Positions 48,444-58,226 are shown, counted from the first letter of the stretch. The stretch: DNA of 64,000 nt from Bacillus sp. S3 (GCF_005154805.1 NZ_CP039727.1:3717501-3781500), one strand, 5' to 3'. Translations and numbers: made by a program. The notes: generated by a model from the letters alone, not told the origin.

Positions 48444-49682
48444 TCACTCACTTTTGCCAATAATAGCGAGCCTTTGTGTTCTTTCCTTTATATCTTCAGG
48501 ATCTACCTTAATCCGGGCCACACCCGTTTCCATTGCCGCTTTTGCGACAGCAGCAGCAACATTCGGGGCAACTCGTGGGTCAAATGGTGCAGGTATGACA
48601 TAGTCAGCATTCAACTCTTCCTCACTAATTAAGCCGGCAATTGCCTCTACGGCTGCTACTTTCATTTTTTCGTTAATATGTGTCGCACGAACATCAAGTG
48701 CTCCCCTGAAAATCCCAGGGAAGGCCAGGACATTGTTTACTTGGTTTGGAAAATCAGAACGTCCGGTTCCCACTACTTTTGCTCCCGCAGCTTTTGCATC
48801 TTCAGGCATAATCTCAGGGTCTGGATTGGCCATGGCAAAAATAATCGCATCTTGATTCATTGATGCCACCATTTCTTTTGTAAGTGCTCCCGCAACCGAT
48901 ACCCCAATAAATACATCCGCATTTTTGATAACATCCGCGAGGCTGCCAGTAAGGTTATCGCGATTGGTAAACTTGGCCACTTCTGCTTTAACGGAATTCA
49001 TTCCCTGTGGGCGGCCTTCATAAATCGCCCCTTTTGTATCGCACATTATGATATCTCGTACACCATAAGCATATAACAATTTAATAATCGCAATTCCTGC
49101 GGCACCAGCGCCGCTTGCAACTACTTTGATTTCAGTCATTTTCTTTCCGATCATTTTAAGGGCATTGACAAGACCTGCAACCGTAACAATTGCTGTTCCA
49201 TGCTGGTCATCATGAAATATTGGAATGTTTGCTTCTTTTTTCAATCTTTCCTCAATAACAAAGCAGTTAGGTGCAGCGATATCTTCAAGGTTCACGCCGC
49301 CAAAGGTTGGTTCGAGAAGCTTAACGGTTTCAACAATTTTGTCTACATCCGTAGTGTTTAAACAAATGGGAAAAGCATCAACACCAGCAAAACTTTTAAA
49401 TAGGACGGCCTTACCTTCCATTACAGGAAGTGCTGCTTCAGGTCCAATATTACCGAGTCCTAGGACAGCCGTACCATCGGAAACAACAGCCACCATGTTT
49501 CCTTTCATGGTATAATCGTAAACCGTTTCCGGTTTTTCATAGATATCTTTACATGGCTCCGCAACACCCGGTGAATAGGCTAAACTTAAATCATGTGCAT
49601 TTCGAACTGGTACTTTGGATTTCGACTCTAATTTTCCTTTATTAATGCGGTGCATATGTAATGCTTCTTCACGTAATGTCAA
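48444..49682 (-). CDS. ytsJ: NADP-dependent malic enzyme (YtsJ type)
   Basis: A 412-residue malic enzyme (B. subtilis YtsJ has 410) that makes pyruvate, CO2 and NADPH from malate. Motifs: AYSPGVAEPCKDIY, FHDDQHGTAIVTVAGLVNAL and the cofactor site VASGAGAAGIAI. The start is TTG at 49682 after AAGGGGTGA, giving the conserved LREEALHMHR start. Its product NADPH feeds lipid synthesis, next to accDA. The gene for its probable regulator follows. Confidence 0.95.
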   Translation of the reverse strand: MTLREEALHMHRINKGKLESKSKVPVRNAHDLSLAYSPGVAEPCKDIYEKPETVYDYTMKGNMVAVVSDGTAVLGLGNIGPEAALPVMEGKAVLFKSFAGVDAFPICLNTTDVDKIVETVKLLEPTFGGVNLEDIAAPNCFVIEERLKKEANIPIFHDDQHGTAIVTVAGLVNALKMIGKKMTEIKVVASGAGAAGIAIIKLLYAYGVRDIIMCDTKGAIYEGRPQGMNSVKAEVAKFTNRDNLTGSLADVIKNADVFIGVSVAGALTKEMVASMNQDAIIFAMANPDPEIMPEDAKAAGAKVVGTGRSDFPNQVNNVLAFPGIFRGALDVRATHINEKMKVAAVEAIAGLISEEELNADYVIPAPFDPRVAPNVAAAVAKAAMETGVARIKVDPEDIKERTQRLAIIGKSE

Positions 49683-49749
49683 GATCTTTCACCCCTTAAA
49701 TGATTCAAAAAAGATTAATAAACATCCCATAAAATTTAATTCAACTACA

Positions 49750-49762
49750 GTGGTCAGACCAC
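49750..49762. promoter_or_regulatory. GntR-type operator in the malic enzyme promoter
   Basis: GTGGTCAGACCAC, identical to the accD site. On the minus strand it lies about 15 bases downstream of a -10 TATAGT (with TTTACA 16 bases before), which suits repression. Confidence 0.75.
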
Positions 49763-49808
49763 ACTCGTCTCCTTACCACTATATCATATCTTCGAAAGTT
49801 GTAAAGAA

Positions 49809-52800
49809 TTAATCTTTTAAGACAACACTTTTTGACCCAAGTAAATTTCTTAATTGCTGTAACACTTCAGGAGTTGGATTGACATTGTTATCTGCCGTTA
49901 ACTTTACTGTTTTACGGGTCTCTTCATAATGCAAAATGACACCTGCATCGCCTTTATTTCCTTTTAACAGCTGATTGATTCTTTGGAGCAATTGCTCATC
50001 CTGCTGTGAGGAAATTTTCAAGTATAGAACCTGCTGGTTGATCGCGTTTGCTTTTAGCCATTGATCTAAATCTGACACCTGCTGAATGATAAATTGCAGT
50101 GTCCCATCTCGCTCTTCAATTTTACCCTGCAGCAGGACAAAATTCCCCTGCCGTAATAGGGAATGGAATTTTTTAAAAACTGTTGGAAATGCGACGGCCT
50201 CCATTTCACCGCTGGCATCACTTATTGTTAAAAAGGCCATGGAATCACCTTTTTTGGTACGAATCGATTTCACCGCTGAAAGATAAACACCGGATGCAGC
50301 TCGTTTATTGTCACTTCTTAATTGATACAATAAATAGGCTCCGCACCGCTTGAGTTCTTTTTCATAAATAGAAATTGGGTGATCTGAGAGGTAAAAACCA
50401 AGCGCCTCTTTTTCAAATGTCAGCTTATTTTCCAGACTAATAGAATCAACCGAAACATATTTCGGTTTTGGGATCATTTCATCCTCAAATAAGGCAAATT
50501 GGTTCGCATCATCAGGTTTGAAAATTTGGGCATGTTCAATAGCTACATCCAAGCTTGCCAGCAAAACGGCGCGGTCTTCACCAAATTCATCAAAGCATCC
50601 AGCATGAACCAGGTGCTCCAGGGTTTTGCGATTAATTGCTTTTGGTGAAACCCTGATACAAAAATCAAATAGGTCATCAAATTTCTTTCGTTTCCTTGAT
50701 TGAAAGATTTCCTTTAATGCGGCTGCACCAACGCTTTTAATTGCTGCAAGACTATAACGAATGGCCCCCGCTTTTTCTACTTGGAATGAGTAAGCACTAT
50801 GATTAATAGATGGCGGCAGAACAACGAGATCCTTTTGCCTTGTTTCCAAAATGTATTGGGCAATTTTGGTCTCATTACCGATGGCCGATGTCAAGAGGCC
50901 TGCCATAAAATACAGCGAATAATTGGCTTTTAAAAAGGCCAGCTGATAAGCGATCATGCTGTAAGCAACAGCATGGCTCCGGTTAAAGCCATAATTGGCA
51001 AACCGGACAATTAAATCATAGATATCATTAGCTAGTGCTTGGTTATATCCCTTTTTCAGGGCTCCTTGGACAAAATGATTCCGCTCTTTGTCCAATACTT
51101 CTTTTTGCTTTTTTCCAACTGCCCGTCTTAAAAGGTCCGCTTCACCAAGTGAGAATCCCGCCATCTTGGAAGCGATCTGGATGATTTGCTCCTGATAGAC
51201 AATCACCCCATATGTATTTTCCAGGATTGGCTCCAAATCGGGATGTGGATATTCAACTGCCTTCCGGCCGTGTTTTCGATCGATAAAGAGCGGGATATTT
51301 TCCATTGGTCCCGGGCGGTACAATGCATTGACGGCGACAATATCCTCAAAACGTGAAGGCTTTAGCCGGGTTAATACCTTCCGCATTCCTTCTGATTCCA
51401 GCTGAAAAATCCCCGTTGTTTCACCCTTTGCAAGTAATTCGAAGGTCTTTGTGTCGTCCAATGGAATTCGTCCAATATCCAGTTTCCGCCCTGTTTGGCG
51501 GTAAATGGAGGAAAGAATGGTTTCTATGAGGGAAAGGTTCCTAAGTCCAAGAAAATCCATTTTCAAAAGTCCAAGCTCTTCGAGGTATTCCATTGAGTAT
51601 TGGGTTAAATAAACATGGTTTGACCCGCTTTGGATTGGAATTAATTCAATCAGCTGCTTCTCGCTTATGACCACACCTGCTGCATGCGTCGATGTATGCC
51701 GCGGCAGGCCCTCAAGCTTTAAGGCGGTCTCAAACAACCTGCGGTTTAGCGATGTTTCATTGACAAACCTTCTTAATGGTTCAGATTCTTTAAAGGCGGC
51801 ATTTAGGTTTATTCCTACCCTTGAAGGAATCGTTCTAGATAATTGCTCGAGTTCTTTTGCATTTAGCCCGAATGCCCTTCCAACATCTCTAACTGCCGCT
51901 TTGGCCGCCATAGTTCCGAAGGTGACTATTTGCGCGACATGGAGTTCACCGTATTTCTCGGCGACATATTCAATTACTTCTTCACGGCGGTGATCGGGAA
52001 AATCAATATCAATATCCGGCATCGAGACCCGCTCAGGATTTAAAAATCGTTCAAACAATAAGTTATGTTCGATTGGGTCAACGTCGGTTATATATAAAAC
52101 ATAAGCAACAAGCGAGCCTGCCGCCGAGCCTCGTCCCGGCCCAGTCAAAATCCCTTTTTCCCGAGCATATCTCATAAAATCCCAGACAATTAGAAAGTAG
52201 TTGCTAAATTTCATCCTTCTTATCACGGATAATTCAAAGGAAAGTCGTTCAACATATTCCTTTGACGGCCCAGATAAACGTTCTTGGAGTCCCTGCTTAC
52301 ACAACATTTCGAGATATTCATCTGGGGGTAGATTATTTTCGGTTGGGAATGACGGGAGGTAAGTTTTATTTAGTTCAATATTTACGCTGCATCTGTTCGC
52401 AATTCGAAGTGTATTTTCAAGTGCATCGGGATTTTCTGAGAAGCAATCCGCCATTTCAGCTGCCGACTTTAAATAAAATTGCTCACTTTCGAGCTTTTCC
52501 CGATGTTCATCCTGTAACTTATCGCCATTCTTAATCGCCAGCAAACACTCATGAGCGAAGCTGTCATCTTTTTCTAAATAATGTACCCGGTTTGTTGCAA
52601 CAACGGGCACATGTAACTCGTTTGCCATCTCAAGAAATTGATTTCTAATCATTGCTTCTTGTTCGAGCTCGTGATTTTGAAGCGAGAGAAAGAAGCTGCC
52701 ATTCCCAAAGATTGCGTCAAATTTTCTAATAAGCTTTCTTGCAATCTCATCCTTACCGCTTAAAAGAGACTGTTCAATTTCCCCTTCCAATCCGGGTGTG

Positions 52801-53171
52801 ATAGCAATAAGCCCCTCTGAATAATGCTTCAGCCACTTTTGCGGTATCCCCTGATCGGCCTTTGTTTGGACAGCACTGGAGATTTTCAAGAGATTACGAA
52901 ATCCTTGTTGATTTTCTGCCAATAAAACAAGCGGGTAGGATTCGTTTGCGGTAATCTCGCTTTCTACATCAACCGTTAACCCCATAATTGGATTCAAATG
53001 ATTTTTTTTACAAAGCTTATAAAATTCAATTGTTCCGTACATGACATTTCTATCCGTTAAGGCGAGGGTAGTAAAACCTTTTCGTTTGGCATTTTCAATT
53101 AGATCTGCGACGGATGCCGTACTTGTAAGCAAACTATAGGCACTATAAACATGAAGGTGAATAAATGACAT
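49809..53171 (-). CDS. dnaE: DNA polymerase III subunit alpha, DnaE type
   Basis: A 1120-residue DnaE (B. subtilis about 1115). N-terminal PHP domain (HLHVYSAYSLL), catalytic acids in MPDIDIDFPDHRREEV, the GPGRGSAAGSLVAYVL loop, helix-hairpin-helix, and a C-terminal OB fold (SAVKSIRTKKGDSMAFLTISD). In Firmicutes it extends primers on the lagging strand before PolC takes over. The start ATG at 53171 is 6 bases after GGTGG; the longer frame upstream is not conserved. Confidence 0.96.
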   Translation of the reverse strand: MSFIHLHVYSAYSLLTSTASVADLIENAKRKGFTTLALTDRNVMYGTIEFYKLCKKNHLNPIMGLTVDVESEITANESYPLVLLAENQQGFRNLLKISSAVQTKADQGIPQKWLKHYSEGLIAITPGLEGEIEQSLLSGKDEIARKLIRKFDAIFGNGSFFLSLQNHELEQEAMIRNQFLEMANELHVPVVATNRVHYLEKDDSFAHECLLAIKNGDKLQDEHREKLESEQFYLKSAAEMADCFSENPDALENTLRIANRCSVNIELNKTYLPSFPTENNLPPDEYLEMLCKQGLQERLSGPSKEYVERLSFELSVIRRMKFSNYFLIVWDFMRYAREKGILTGPGRGSAAGSLVAYVLYITDVDPIEHNLLFERFLNPERVSMPDIDIDFPDHRREEVIEYVAEKYGELHVAQIVTFGTMAAKAAVRDVGRAFGLNAKELEQLSRTIPSRVGINLNAAFKESEPLRRFVNETSLNRRLFETALKLEGLPRHTSTHAAGVVISEKQLIELIPIQSGSNHVYLTQYSMEYLEELGLLKMDFLGLRNLSLIETILSSIYRQTGRKLDIGRIPLDDTKTFELLAKGETTGIFQLESEGMRKVLTRLKPSRFEDIVAVNALYRPGPMENIPLFIDRKHGRKAVEYPHPDLEPILENTYGVIVYQEQIIQIASKMAGFSLGEADLLRRAVGKKQKEVLDKERNHFVQGALKKGYNQALANDIYDLIVRFANYGFNRSHAVAYSMIAYQLAFLKANYSLYFMAGLLTSAIGNETKIAQYILETRQKDLVVLPPSINHSAYSFQVEKAGAIRYSLAAIKSVGAAALKEIFQSRKRKKFDDLFDFCIRVSPKAINRKTLEHLVHAGCFDEFGEDRAVLLASLDVAIEHAQIFKPDDANQFALFEDEMIPKPKYVSVDSISLENKLTFEKEALGFYLSDHPISIYEKELKRCGAYLLYQLRSDNKRAASGVYLSAVKSIRTKKGDSMAFLTISDASGEMEAVAFPTVFKKFHSLLRQGNFVLLQGKIEERDGTLQFIIQQVSDLDQWLKANAINQQVLYLKISSQQDEQLLQRINQLLKGNKGDAGVILHYEETRKTVKLTADNNVNPTPEVLQQLRNLLGSKSVVLKD

Positions 53172-53255
53172 ATCGTTCCACCGTTCCTTAAACTTATTAT
53201 CTATCATTATTATAAATCTTTATCACAAAAAAGGAAAATATGTTCTGTTTTTAAA

Positions 53256-53410
53256 AGAAAAGCGGAAGCGTCCTGGTCAGCGGCGTATGGCCTGGAGCAC
53301 TCCAACTGAGATAAAGGAAACACGATAAGCCGGAGGCGAATCGATGTTGACTTATCGTAGGGCGGAGCGCGAAGGACACTAGCCGCTAGGGCGCTGGAGC
53401 TGGACATTTC
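53256..53410 (+). repeat. Interspersed repeat family A, copy 2
   Basis: About 155 bp from AGAAAAGCGGAAGCGTCC to GGGCGCTGGAGCTGGACA, nearly identical throughout to the copy at 62720. It occupies most of the 340-bp gap between the divergent dnaE and ytrH genes; no gene was found there. The remainder contains the upstream regions of both genes. Confidence 0.85.
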
Positions 53411-53515
53411 TCAAAGTCCAAATTTTTTCTCTTCTTATCTCTAAACATAAACAGAATCCTTTGTCCATATAAATGAATATAGACGGAAAGATTATGGATA
53501 AAGGCGGTTGAAGGG

Positions 53516-53854
53516 ATGAAAGAAATTGGTTTTTTTCCTGCATTTATTGAAAGCTATTTTATTGCCTTAGGAGTCTTGCTTGGCGGTTCATTAATTGGCG
53601 GGATTGCCTCCTTTTTAACTGGACAACCACCACTTACAACCGTCTATCGTTTGTCATCAGCACTCCGAATATGGGCCATTGTAGCGGCAATCGGCGGGAC
53701 ATTTGATACGGTTTACACATTTGAAAAAGGCTTTTTGGATGCGGGAACCAAGGATTTGTTCAAACAATTATTATTAATTCTTTCAGCCTTAGGCGGCGCC
53801 CAGACAGGTGCTCTCATTATTAATTGGCTCACCCAGGAGTATATTTCATCATGA
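53516..53854 (+). CDS. ytrH: Sporulation membrane protein YtrH
   Basis: A 112-residue protein with three hydrophobic segments (ALGVLLGGSLIGGIASFL at residues ~16-33), matching B. subtilis YtrH, needed with YtrI for proper spore formation under sigma-E. A weak sigma-E-like pair (ACATAAA then CATATAAA, 14 bases apart) lies about 30 bases upstream. Its TGA overlaps the ytrI ATG. Confidence 0.85.
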   Translation: MKEIGFFPAFIESYFIALGVLLGGSLIGGIASFLTGQPPLTTVYRLSSALRIWAIVAAIGGTFDTVYTFEKGFLDAGTKDLFKQLLLILSALGGAQTGALIINWLTQEYISS

Positions 53855-54351
53855 GAATTCCACCATTGTATCGCAGACCCTCATGGCAGCGTTTTTTTTC
53901 CGGGATGGCTATTGGGGGTGCCATCAGCTGGTGTATTTTTCTATATATTTATGGTGTCTGGCAGGAGAAGAATTCGGAATTGATTCGAAAGCAGCAGGAG
54001 GAGATCGTTGATTTAACTAATGAAAAAAAGATTTGGCAGGATGAATATAAGGATTTAAACAAACAAAATATTGAAAAGCTAACTGTCCAGAAGATTACGG
54101 TCAAAATCACTAATTATGAAAAATATAAACTGGATCTACTAAGTGTTCAGGAGACGGAAAATGCTGTCAACGATGATATTAGTATGATATTGGCTAAGGA
54201 TTTAGATACCGTCTATAAAAGCAAAGATTTGTTAAAAAAAACGATTGAAAACAAACTGATTAAGATTTATGACAAAAGGTATAAACTAAAAGTAAAAGAA
54301 ATGGTCATTTATACAAACGTTACGATTCAGCTGGAGATTCAATTTGAGTAA
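53851..54351 (+). CDS. ytrI: Sporulation membrane protein YtrI
   Basis: A 166-residue protein (B. subtilis 167): one N-terminal membrane segment (GMAIGGAISWCIFLYIYGVW), a coiled coil at residues ~38-75, and a soluble C-terminal domain. The start ATG overlaps the ytrH stop as ATGA, which fixes it over upstream alternatives. Acts with YtrH in sporulation. Confidence 0.87.
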   Translation: MRIPPLYRRPSWQRFFSGMAIGGAISWCIFLYIYGVWQEKNSELIRKQQEEIVDLTNEKKIWQDEYKDLNKQNIEKLTVQKITVKITNYEKYKLDLLSVQETENAVNDDISMILAKDLDTVYKSKDLLKKTIENKLIKIYDKRYKLKVKEMVIYTNVTIQLEIQFE

Positions 54352-54373
54352 ACGGCCCGCGATTGGGCCGTTT
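54350..54373. terminator. Bidirectional terminator between ytrI and nrnA
   Basis: AAACGGCCC pairs perfectly with GGGCCGTTT around a 6-base loop; it overlaps the ytrI stop codon. T tracts are short. Confidence 0.75.
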
Positions 54374-54381
54374 AACTATTG

Positions 54382-55326
54382 TTACTTCTGATAATTTTCG
54401 CAAACCACTGCCAATTCCCTTAAGACATGATCCACTTCGTCCCATGAATATATCGATGCACCTGAGGCAAGCGGATGCCCGCCACCATTGAACTTCCTTG
54501 CTACACCATTAATCACTGGACCCTTTGAACGGAGACGTACCCGTATTTGATCATCTTCCTCAATGAAAAAGACCCACGCTTTAATTCCTTTAACATCACC
54601 TAATGACCCCACCAGCAAGGATGCTTCTGCCGGCCTAGCATCATACGCTTTCAATAAATCCCTTGTAAGCTTCACAGAGGCAACACCGTTTGGCTGAAGG
54701 TCAAAATTTTGCAGAATATAACCGTTCAGCTTAATAATCTTAGGATCTAATTCATACATTTTATCAAAAAGTTCGGTGCGGGAAAAATGGTAGTGAATCA
54801 ATTCACCGGCATACTCAAACGTCTTTTCAGTTGTACTTGGAAATAGAAACCTTCCCGTATCCCCAACAATTCCGGCAAATAAAAGTCTTGCCGCCTCATC
54901 ATTCATTTTCAAGCCTGAAGCCTTTCCGTTTAAATAAAATTCATAGATCATTTCACTGCACGAGCTTGCCGTTGTATCGACCCATAATAAATCACCGTAA
55001 GGATCTTCGTTTGGATGGTGATCAATTTTTATTAGCTTATCACCCAGCGTGTAACGCTTGTCACATATTCTTTCAGCATTAGCAGTATCACAAACAATGA
55101 CCAAAGCACCCTTATATACCTCATCTTCAATCACATCTAATCTGCGCATGTAATGGAGTGTGGGTTCTTCCTGCCCCACTGCATAAATCTTTTTTTCGGG
55201 ATAGGATTCTTGTAGAATTGCAGCTAAACCGCCCTGTGAACCATAGGCATCCGGGTCAGGTCGAACGTGTCGATGGACAATGATGGTTTCATATTGTTCG
55301 ATAGCTGCTAATATTTGCTCAATCAT
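54382..55326 (-). CDS. nrnA: Bifunctional oligoribonuclease / pAp phosphatase NrnA
   Basis: A 314-residue DHH/DHHA1 phosphoesterase that degrades nanoRNAs and dephosphorylates pAp. Motifs: HRHVRPDPDAYGSQGG, VCDTAN, IDHHPNEDPYG (DHH) and FNGGGHPLASGA in DHHA1. The ATG at 55326 is 8 bases after AAGGAG; an ATG two codons earlier is too close. Position next to ytpI and ytrI matches B. subtilis ytqI. Confidence 0.95.
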   Translation of the reverse strand: MIEQILAAIEQYETIIVHRHVRPDPDAYGSQGGLAAILQESYPEKKIYAVGQEEPTLHYMRRLDVIEDEVYKGALVIVCDTANAERICDKRYTLGDKLIKIDHHPNEDPYGDLLWVDTTASSCSEMIYEFYLNGKASGLKMNDEAARLLFAGIVGDTGRFLFPSTTEKTFEYAGELIHYHFSRTELFDKMYELDPKIIKLNGYILQNFDLQPNGVASVKLTRDLLKAYDARPAEASLLVGSLGDVKGIKAWVFFIEEDDQIRVRLRSKGPVINGVARKFNGGGHPLASGASIYSWDEVDHVLRELAVVCENYQK

Positions 55327-55416
55327 GGACATTGCTCCTTATGAACCAATAATGGCTTTTTTTAAAAATACACGATAAAATAGGAGAAGATTTTTAGGAA
55401 CATGGAGGAACCTATT

Positions 55417-55728
55417 ATGTTGGTACTTGTTGTTTTAATTGCTGTGTCATTTGCCTTCTATCTATTTTATAAAACAAAATACTTCAGAAGCAACCGTCAA
55501 GTAGAAAAGAAATGGCTTTCTGCAAAATCAAATATTGCCCTCGGCCTTTTTGTCTGCTTATTTGGCATGAATCATCTTCTATTCATATCCGAATCAACCG
55601 TAACTTATATTGTTGCAGCCATATTTACGATTTATGGGGCCGTATTCACCTGGATCGGCTTTAAAAAATACAAACATTACCTCCCATTCGCGATTGAGGA
55701 AGCCAATATGATTGATGCCCAGAAATAA
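55417..55728 (+). CDS. ytpI: YtpI-like small membrane protein
   Basis: A 103-residue protein with three membrane segments (LVLVVLIAVSFAFYLFY at the start, later IALGLFVCLFGMNHLLF and IVAAIFTIYGAVFTWIGF). Matches B. subtilis YtpI in position and length; function unknown. The ATG at 55417 is 8 bases after GGAGG. Confidence 0.83.
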   Translation: MLVLVVLIAVSFAFYLFYKTKYFRSNRQVEKKWLSAKSNIALGLFVCLFGMNHLLFISESTVTYIVAAIFTIYGAVFTWIGFKKYKHYLPFAIEEANMIDAQK

Positions 55729-55737
55729 ATATTACAC

Positions 55738-55769
55738 AAAGGGTCTGACCACATGGGTCAGACCCTTTT
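55738..55769. terminator. Terminator between ytpI and ytoI, built from GGTCTGACC repeats
   Basis: AAGGGTCTGACC pairs perfectly with GGTCAGACCCTT around a 6-base loop, then TTTT. The arms contain GGTCAGACC, also the core of the GntR operators at 47725 and 49750. Confidence 0.8.
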
Positions 55770-55785
55770 GAATATGGATGATCTC

Positions 55786-57105
55786 TTAGTTTCTATCAAT
55801 CAATTGACACATCATCATGGCTTTACCAACTAATATCCCTTCGTTGAATACTTCCACATCTACTTTTCCAAATTTCCGTCCTACCTCAAGAATTTTTGGG
55901 AAAATTTCCAATTTGCTCTCCATTTGAACGGGTTTGATAAAGTAAATCGACATATTTTCTACTACAAGGTCACCTTTTTTATAGCTTTTCAATACCCGGT
56001 TGGCCGCATCTGCCACAATGGTGGTAAATACGCCGTATGAAATGGTTCCTAGGTGATTGGTCATTTGCGGTGTCACTTCACAGGAATATACCTCTTCGCC
56101 TTTCGGTTTCCCCTGCATTAATACCATTTGATTAGTGACAATGTCATCAAGCGTTTCGCCAACCTGCGGCTGCCTTTGATTCATTTGAAGTGCCTTTAAA
56201 ACATCCTGCCTGCTGATAATTCCTTCTAAACGATTAGCATCATCAGAAACCGGAAGAACCTCAATCCCTTCCCAGACCATTGTATGGGCAGTGGAAGCAA
56301 CACTCGTTTTCCCATTTACTGTCATCGGATGTTTAGTCATAATCTTATCAATAGAAATCTCAACATCCTGACCTAAAATGTCCTTACTAGTCACCATTCC
56401 TTGAATCTTCATGTTTTGATCCACAACCGGGTAGCGGCTGTGCGTTGTTTGTTTATTCAATTCATGCCATTTTGACACCTTGTCATTTGTTTTAAGATAA
56501 TAAGTATCTGCAAGTGGTGTTAAAATATCTTCAACTAAAATAATTTCCTTTTTGATCAATTGATCGTAAATAGCCCGATTAATCATCGTGGCAACAGTAA
56601 AAGTGTCATAGCTTGATGAAATAACCGGGAGCTCTAATTTATCTGCCAGTTTTTTCACATGATCCTCCGAATCAAATCCGCCGGTGATCAGTACGGCAGC
56701 TCCTGCTTTTAAAGCTAACTCATGCGCTTGTGTTCTGTTCCCTACAATCAAAAGGTTACCGGCCTCAGTGTAGCGCATCATCGCCTCAAGCTTCATCGCG
56801 CCAATCACAAATTTATTAAGGGTTTTATGCAAGCCCGTTCTTCCGCCTAATACTTGGCCATCAACGATATTGACAACTTCAGCAAAGGTAAGCTTTTCAA
56901 TATTTTCTTTCTTCTTCCGCTCAATTCGAATGGTGCCCACACGTTCAATTGTGCTGACATATCCTTTGTTTTCTGCCTCTTTAATCGCTCGATAGGCTGT
57001 ACCTTCACTTACCGTCATCGCTTTGGCGATTTGCCTTACAGATATTTTTTCTCCAATGGGGAGTCCATCAATATAATGCAAAATTTGTTCATGCTTAGTA
57101 GCCAA
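55786..57105 (-). CDS. ytoI: YtoI: HTH-DRTGG-CBS-hotdog regulatory protein
   Basis: A 439-residue multidomain protein: N-terminal winged helix (VRQIAKAMTVSEGTAYRAIKEAE), DRTGG domain (residues ~70-180), two CBS domains (YPVVDQNMKIQGMVTSKDI and LPVSDDANRLEGIISRQDVL) and a C-terminal hotdog thioesterase-like domain (NHLGTISYGVFTTIVADAAN). CBS domains usually sense adenine nucleotides; the target is unknown. The start is TTG at 57105 (MATKHEQIL in B. subtilis). Confidence 0.87.
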   Translation of the reverse strand: MATKHEQILHYIDGLPIGEKISVRQIAKAMTVSEGTAYRAIKEAENKGYVSTIERVGTIRIERKKKENIEKLTFAEVVNIVDGQVLGGRTGLHKTLNKFVIGAMKLEAMMRYTEAGNLLIVGNRTQAHELALKAGAAVLITGGFDSEDHVKKLADKLELPVISSSYDTFTVATMINRAIYDQLIKKEIILVEDILTPLADTYYLKTNDKVSKWHELNKQTTHSRYPVVDQNMKIQGMVTSKDILGQDVEISIDKIMTKHPMTVNGKTSVASTAHTMVWEGIEVLPVSDDANRLEGIISRQDVLKALQMNQRQPQVGETLDDIVTNQMVLMQGKPKGEEVYSCEVTPQMTNHLGTISYGVFTTIVADAANRVLKSYKKGDLVVENMSIYFIKPVQMESKLEIFPKILEVGRKFGKVDVEVFNEGILVGKAMMMCQLIDRN

Positions 57106-57229
57106 GACCTTCACCCTTTATATTTCGATTCCTGCTAATTTAGTCAGTTACAATCTTATCCTGAACTCTATTATAAAGTTTAAAAAGTCTTGATTCAATG
57201 CGGTTCCTTACAATGACAAACAATTCTCA

Positions 57230-57463
57230 TTAAAAAGAGCGGGATTTCTTCCTTATGCGCTGCGGCCGATGCCTTTGAACCTGTTTTTTCGGACTATAAA
57301 GAAGTCCGGTCAGATTACCGGCAATCACGATTAACGCAAATGAAAGCCACACAATAGCGAAAAGCCCTTGTGTTCCTCCTGCAGTCACTGATAATTTTGG
57401 TACAGCAAAATAAAGCATAAAGGCACAGAGCAAGAGACATAGCAGATACCGATTCTTTTTCAT
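57230..57463 (-). CDS. Hypothetical two-segment membrane protein, 77 residues
   Basis: A small protein with two hydrophobic segments (YLLCLLLCAFMLYFAV and FAIVWLSFALIVIAGNLTGLLY) and a very basic tail (RHRPQRIRKKSRS). The ATG follows AGGAGGAAA with good spacing. It is on the same strand between ytkL and ytoI. No family recognised. Confidence 0.65.
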   Translation of the reverse strand: MKKNRYLLCLLLCAFMLYFAVPKLSVTAGGTQGLFAIVWLSFALIVIAGNLTGLLYSPKKQVQRHRPQRIRKKSRSF

Positions 57464-57545
57464 TTTCTTTTCCTCCTAAAAAACAATGCTTGTTTCATCT
57501 TTATGCACAAAGGAGGAAAAAAAGTAGATGAATACCTAAAACCTG

Positions 57546-58226
57546 TTAAATTTCAATTGCTTCTCCTGGAGCTAACACTTTCCCATTTCTGTCCTCAAGC
57601 AAATCAATAAATTGATATGGGTCTTGTTTAATTGGCGGGAATGTATTGAAGTGCATCGGCACCACCAGCTTTGCCTTTAGCAATTTTGCAGCATAGGCTG
57701 CATCTTCAGGCCCCATAGTAAAATTATCACCGATCGGCAGGAAGGCTAGATCCATCGGATGCCGTTCTCCAATCAGCTTCATATCGGAAAATAATCCTGT
57801 ATCGCCGGCGTGGTAAATTGTCTTGCCCTCATTACTGAACAAAATCCCCGTTGGCATTCCGCAATAGATGATTTCATTTTTATCTGTGATATAACCGGAA
57901 CCGTGAAAAGCCTGGGTAAGCTTTACCGTTCCAAAATCAAATTGATATGCACCGCCGATATTCATGCCGTGGGTTTTAACTCCCTGCTTGCCAAGAAAAT
58001 CGGTAAGATCGGCATTGGCAATCACAAGTGCATCGTTTCTTTTCGCTATCGCAACCGTATCTCCGACATGATCGTTATGACCATGCGATAATATAATCAC
58101 ATCAGCTTTTACTTCATCAGCCTTTAAATCCGTTAAACTATTGCCGGTAATAAAAGGATCAATTAAAATTGTATTTCCCTTTGTTTGAATCTGAACAACT
58201 GAATGTCCATGGAAAGAAATTCTCAT
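57546..58226 (-). CDS. ytkL: UPF0173 metal-dependent hydrolase YtkL
   Basis: A 226-residue metallo-beta-lactamase fold protein with the metal motif [19 protein letters not shown] and the late MHFNT His. B. subtilis YtkL has the same length. The substrate is unknown. The ATG follows AAAGGAGC. Confidence 0.9.
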   Translation of the reverse strand: MRISFHGHSVVQIQTKGNTILIDPFITGNSLTDLKADEVKADVIILSHGHNDHVGDTVAIAKRNDALVIANADLTDFLGKQGVKTHGMNIGGAYQFDFGTVKLTQAFHGSGYITDKNEIIYCGMPTGILFSNEGKTIYHAGDTGLFSDMKLIGERHPMDLAFLPIGDNFTMGPEDAAYAAKLLKAKLVVPMHFNTFPPIKQDPYQFIDLLEDRNGKVLAPGEAIEI

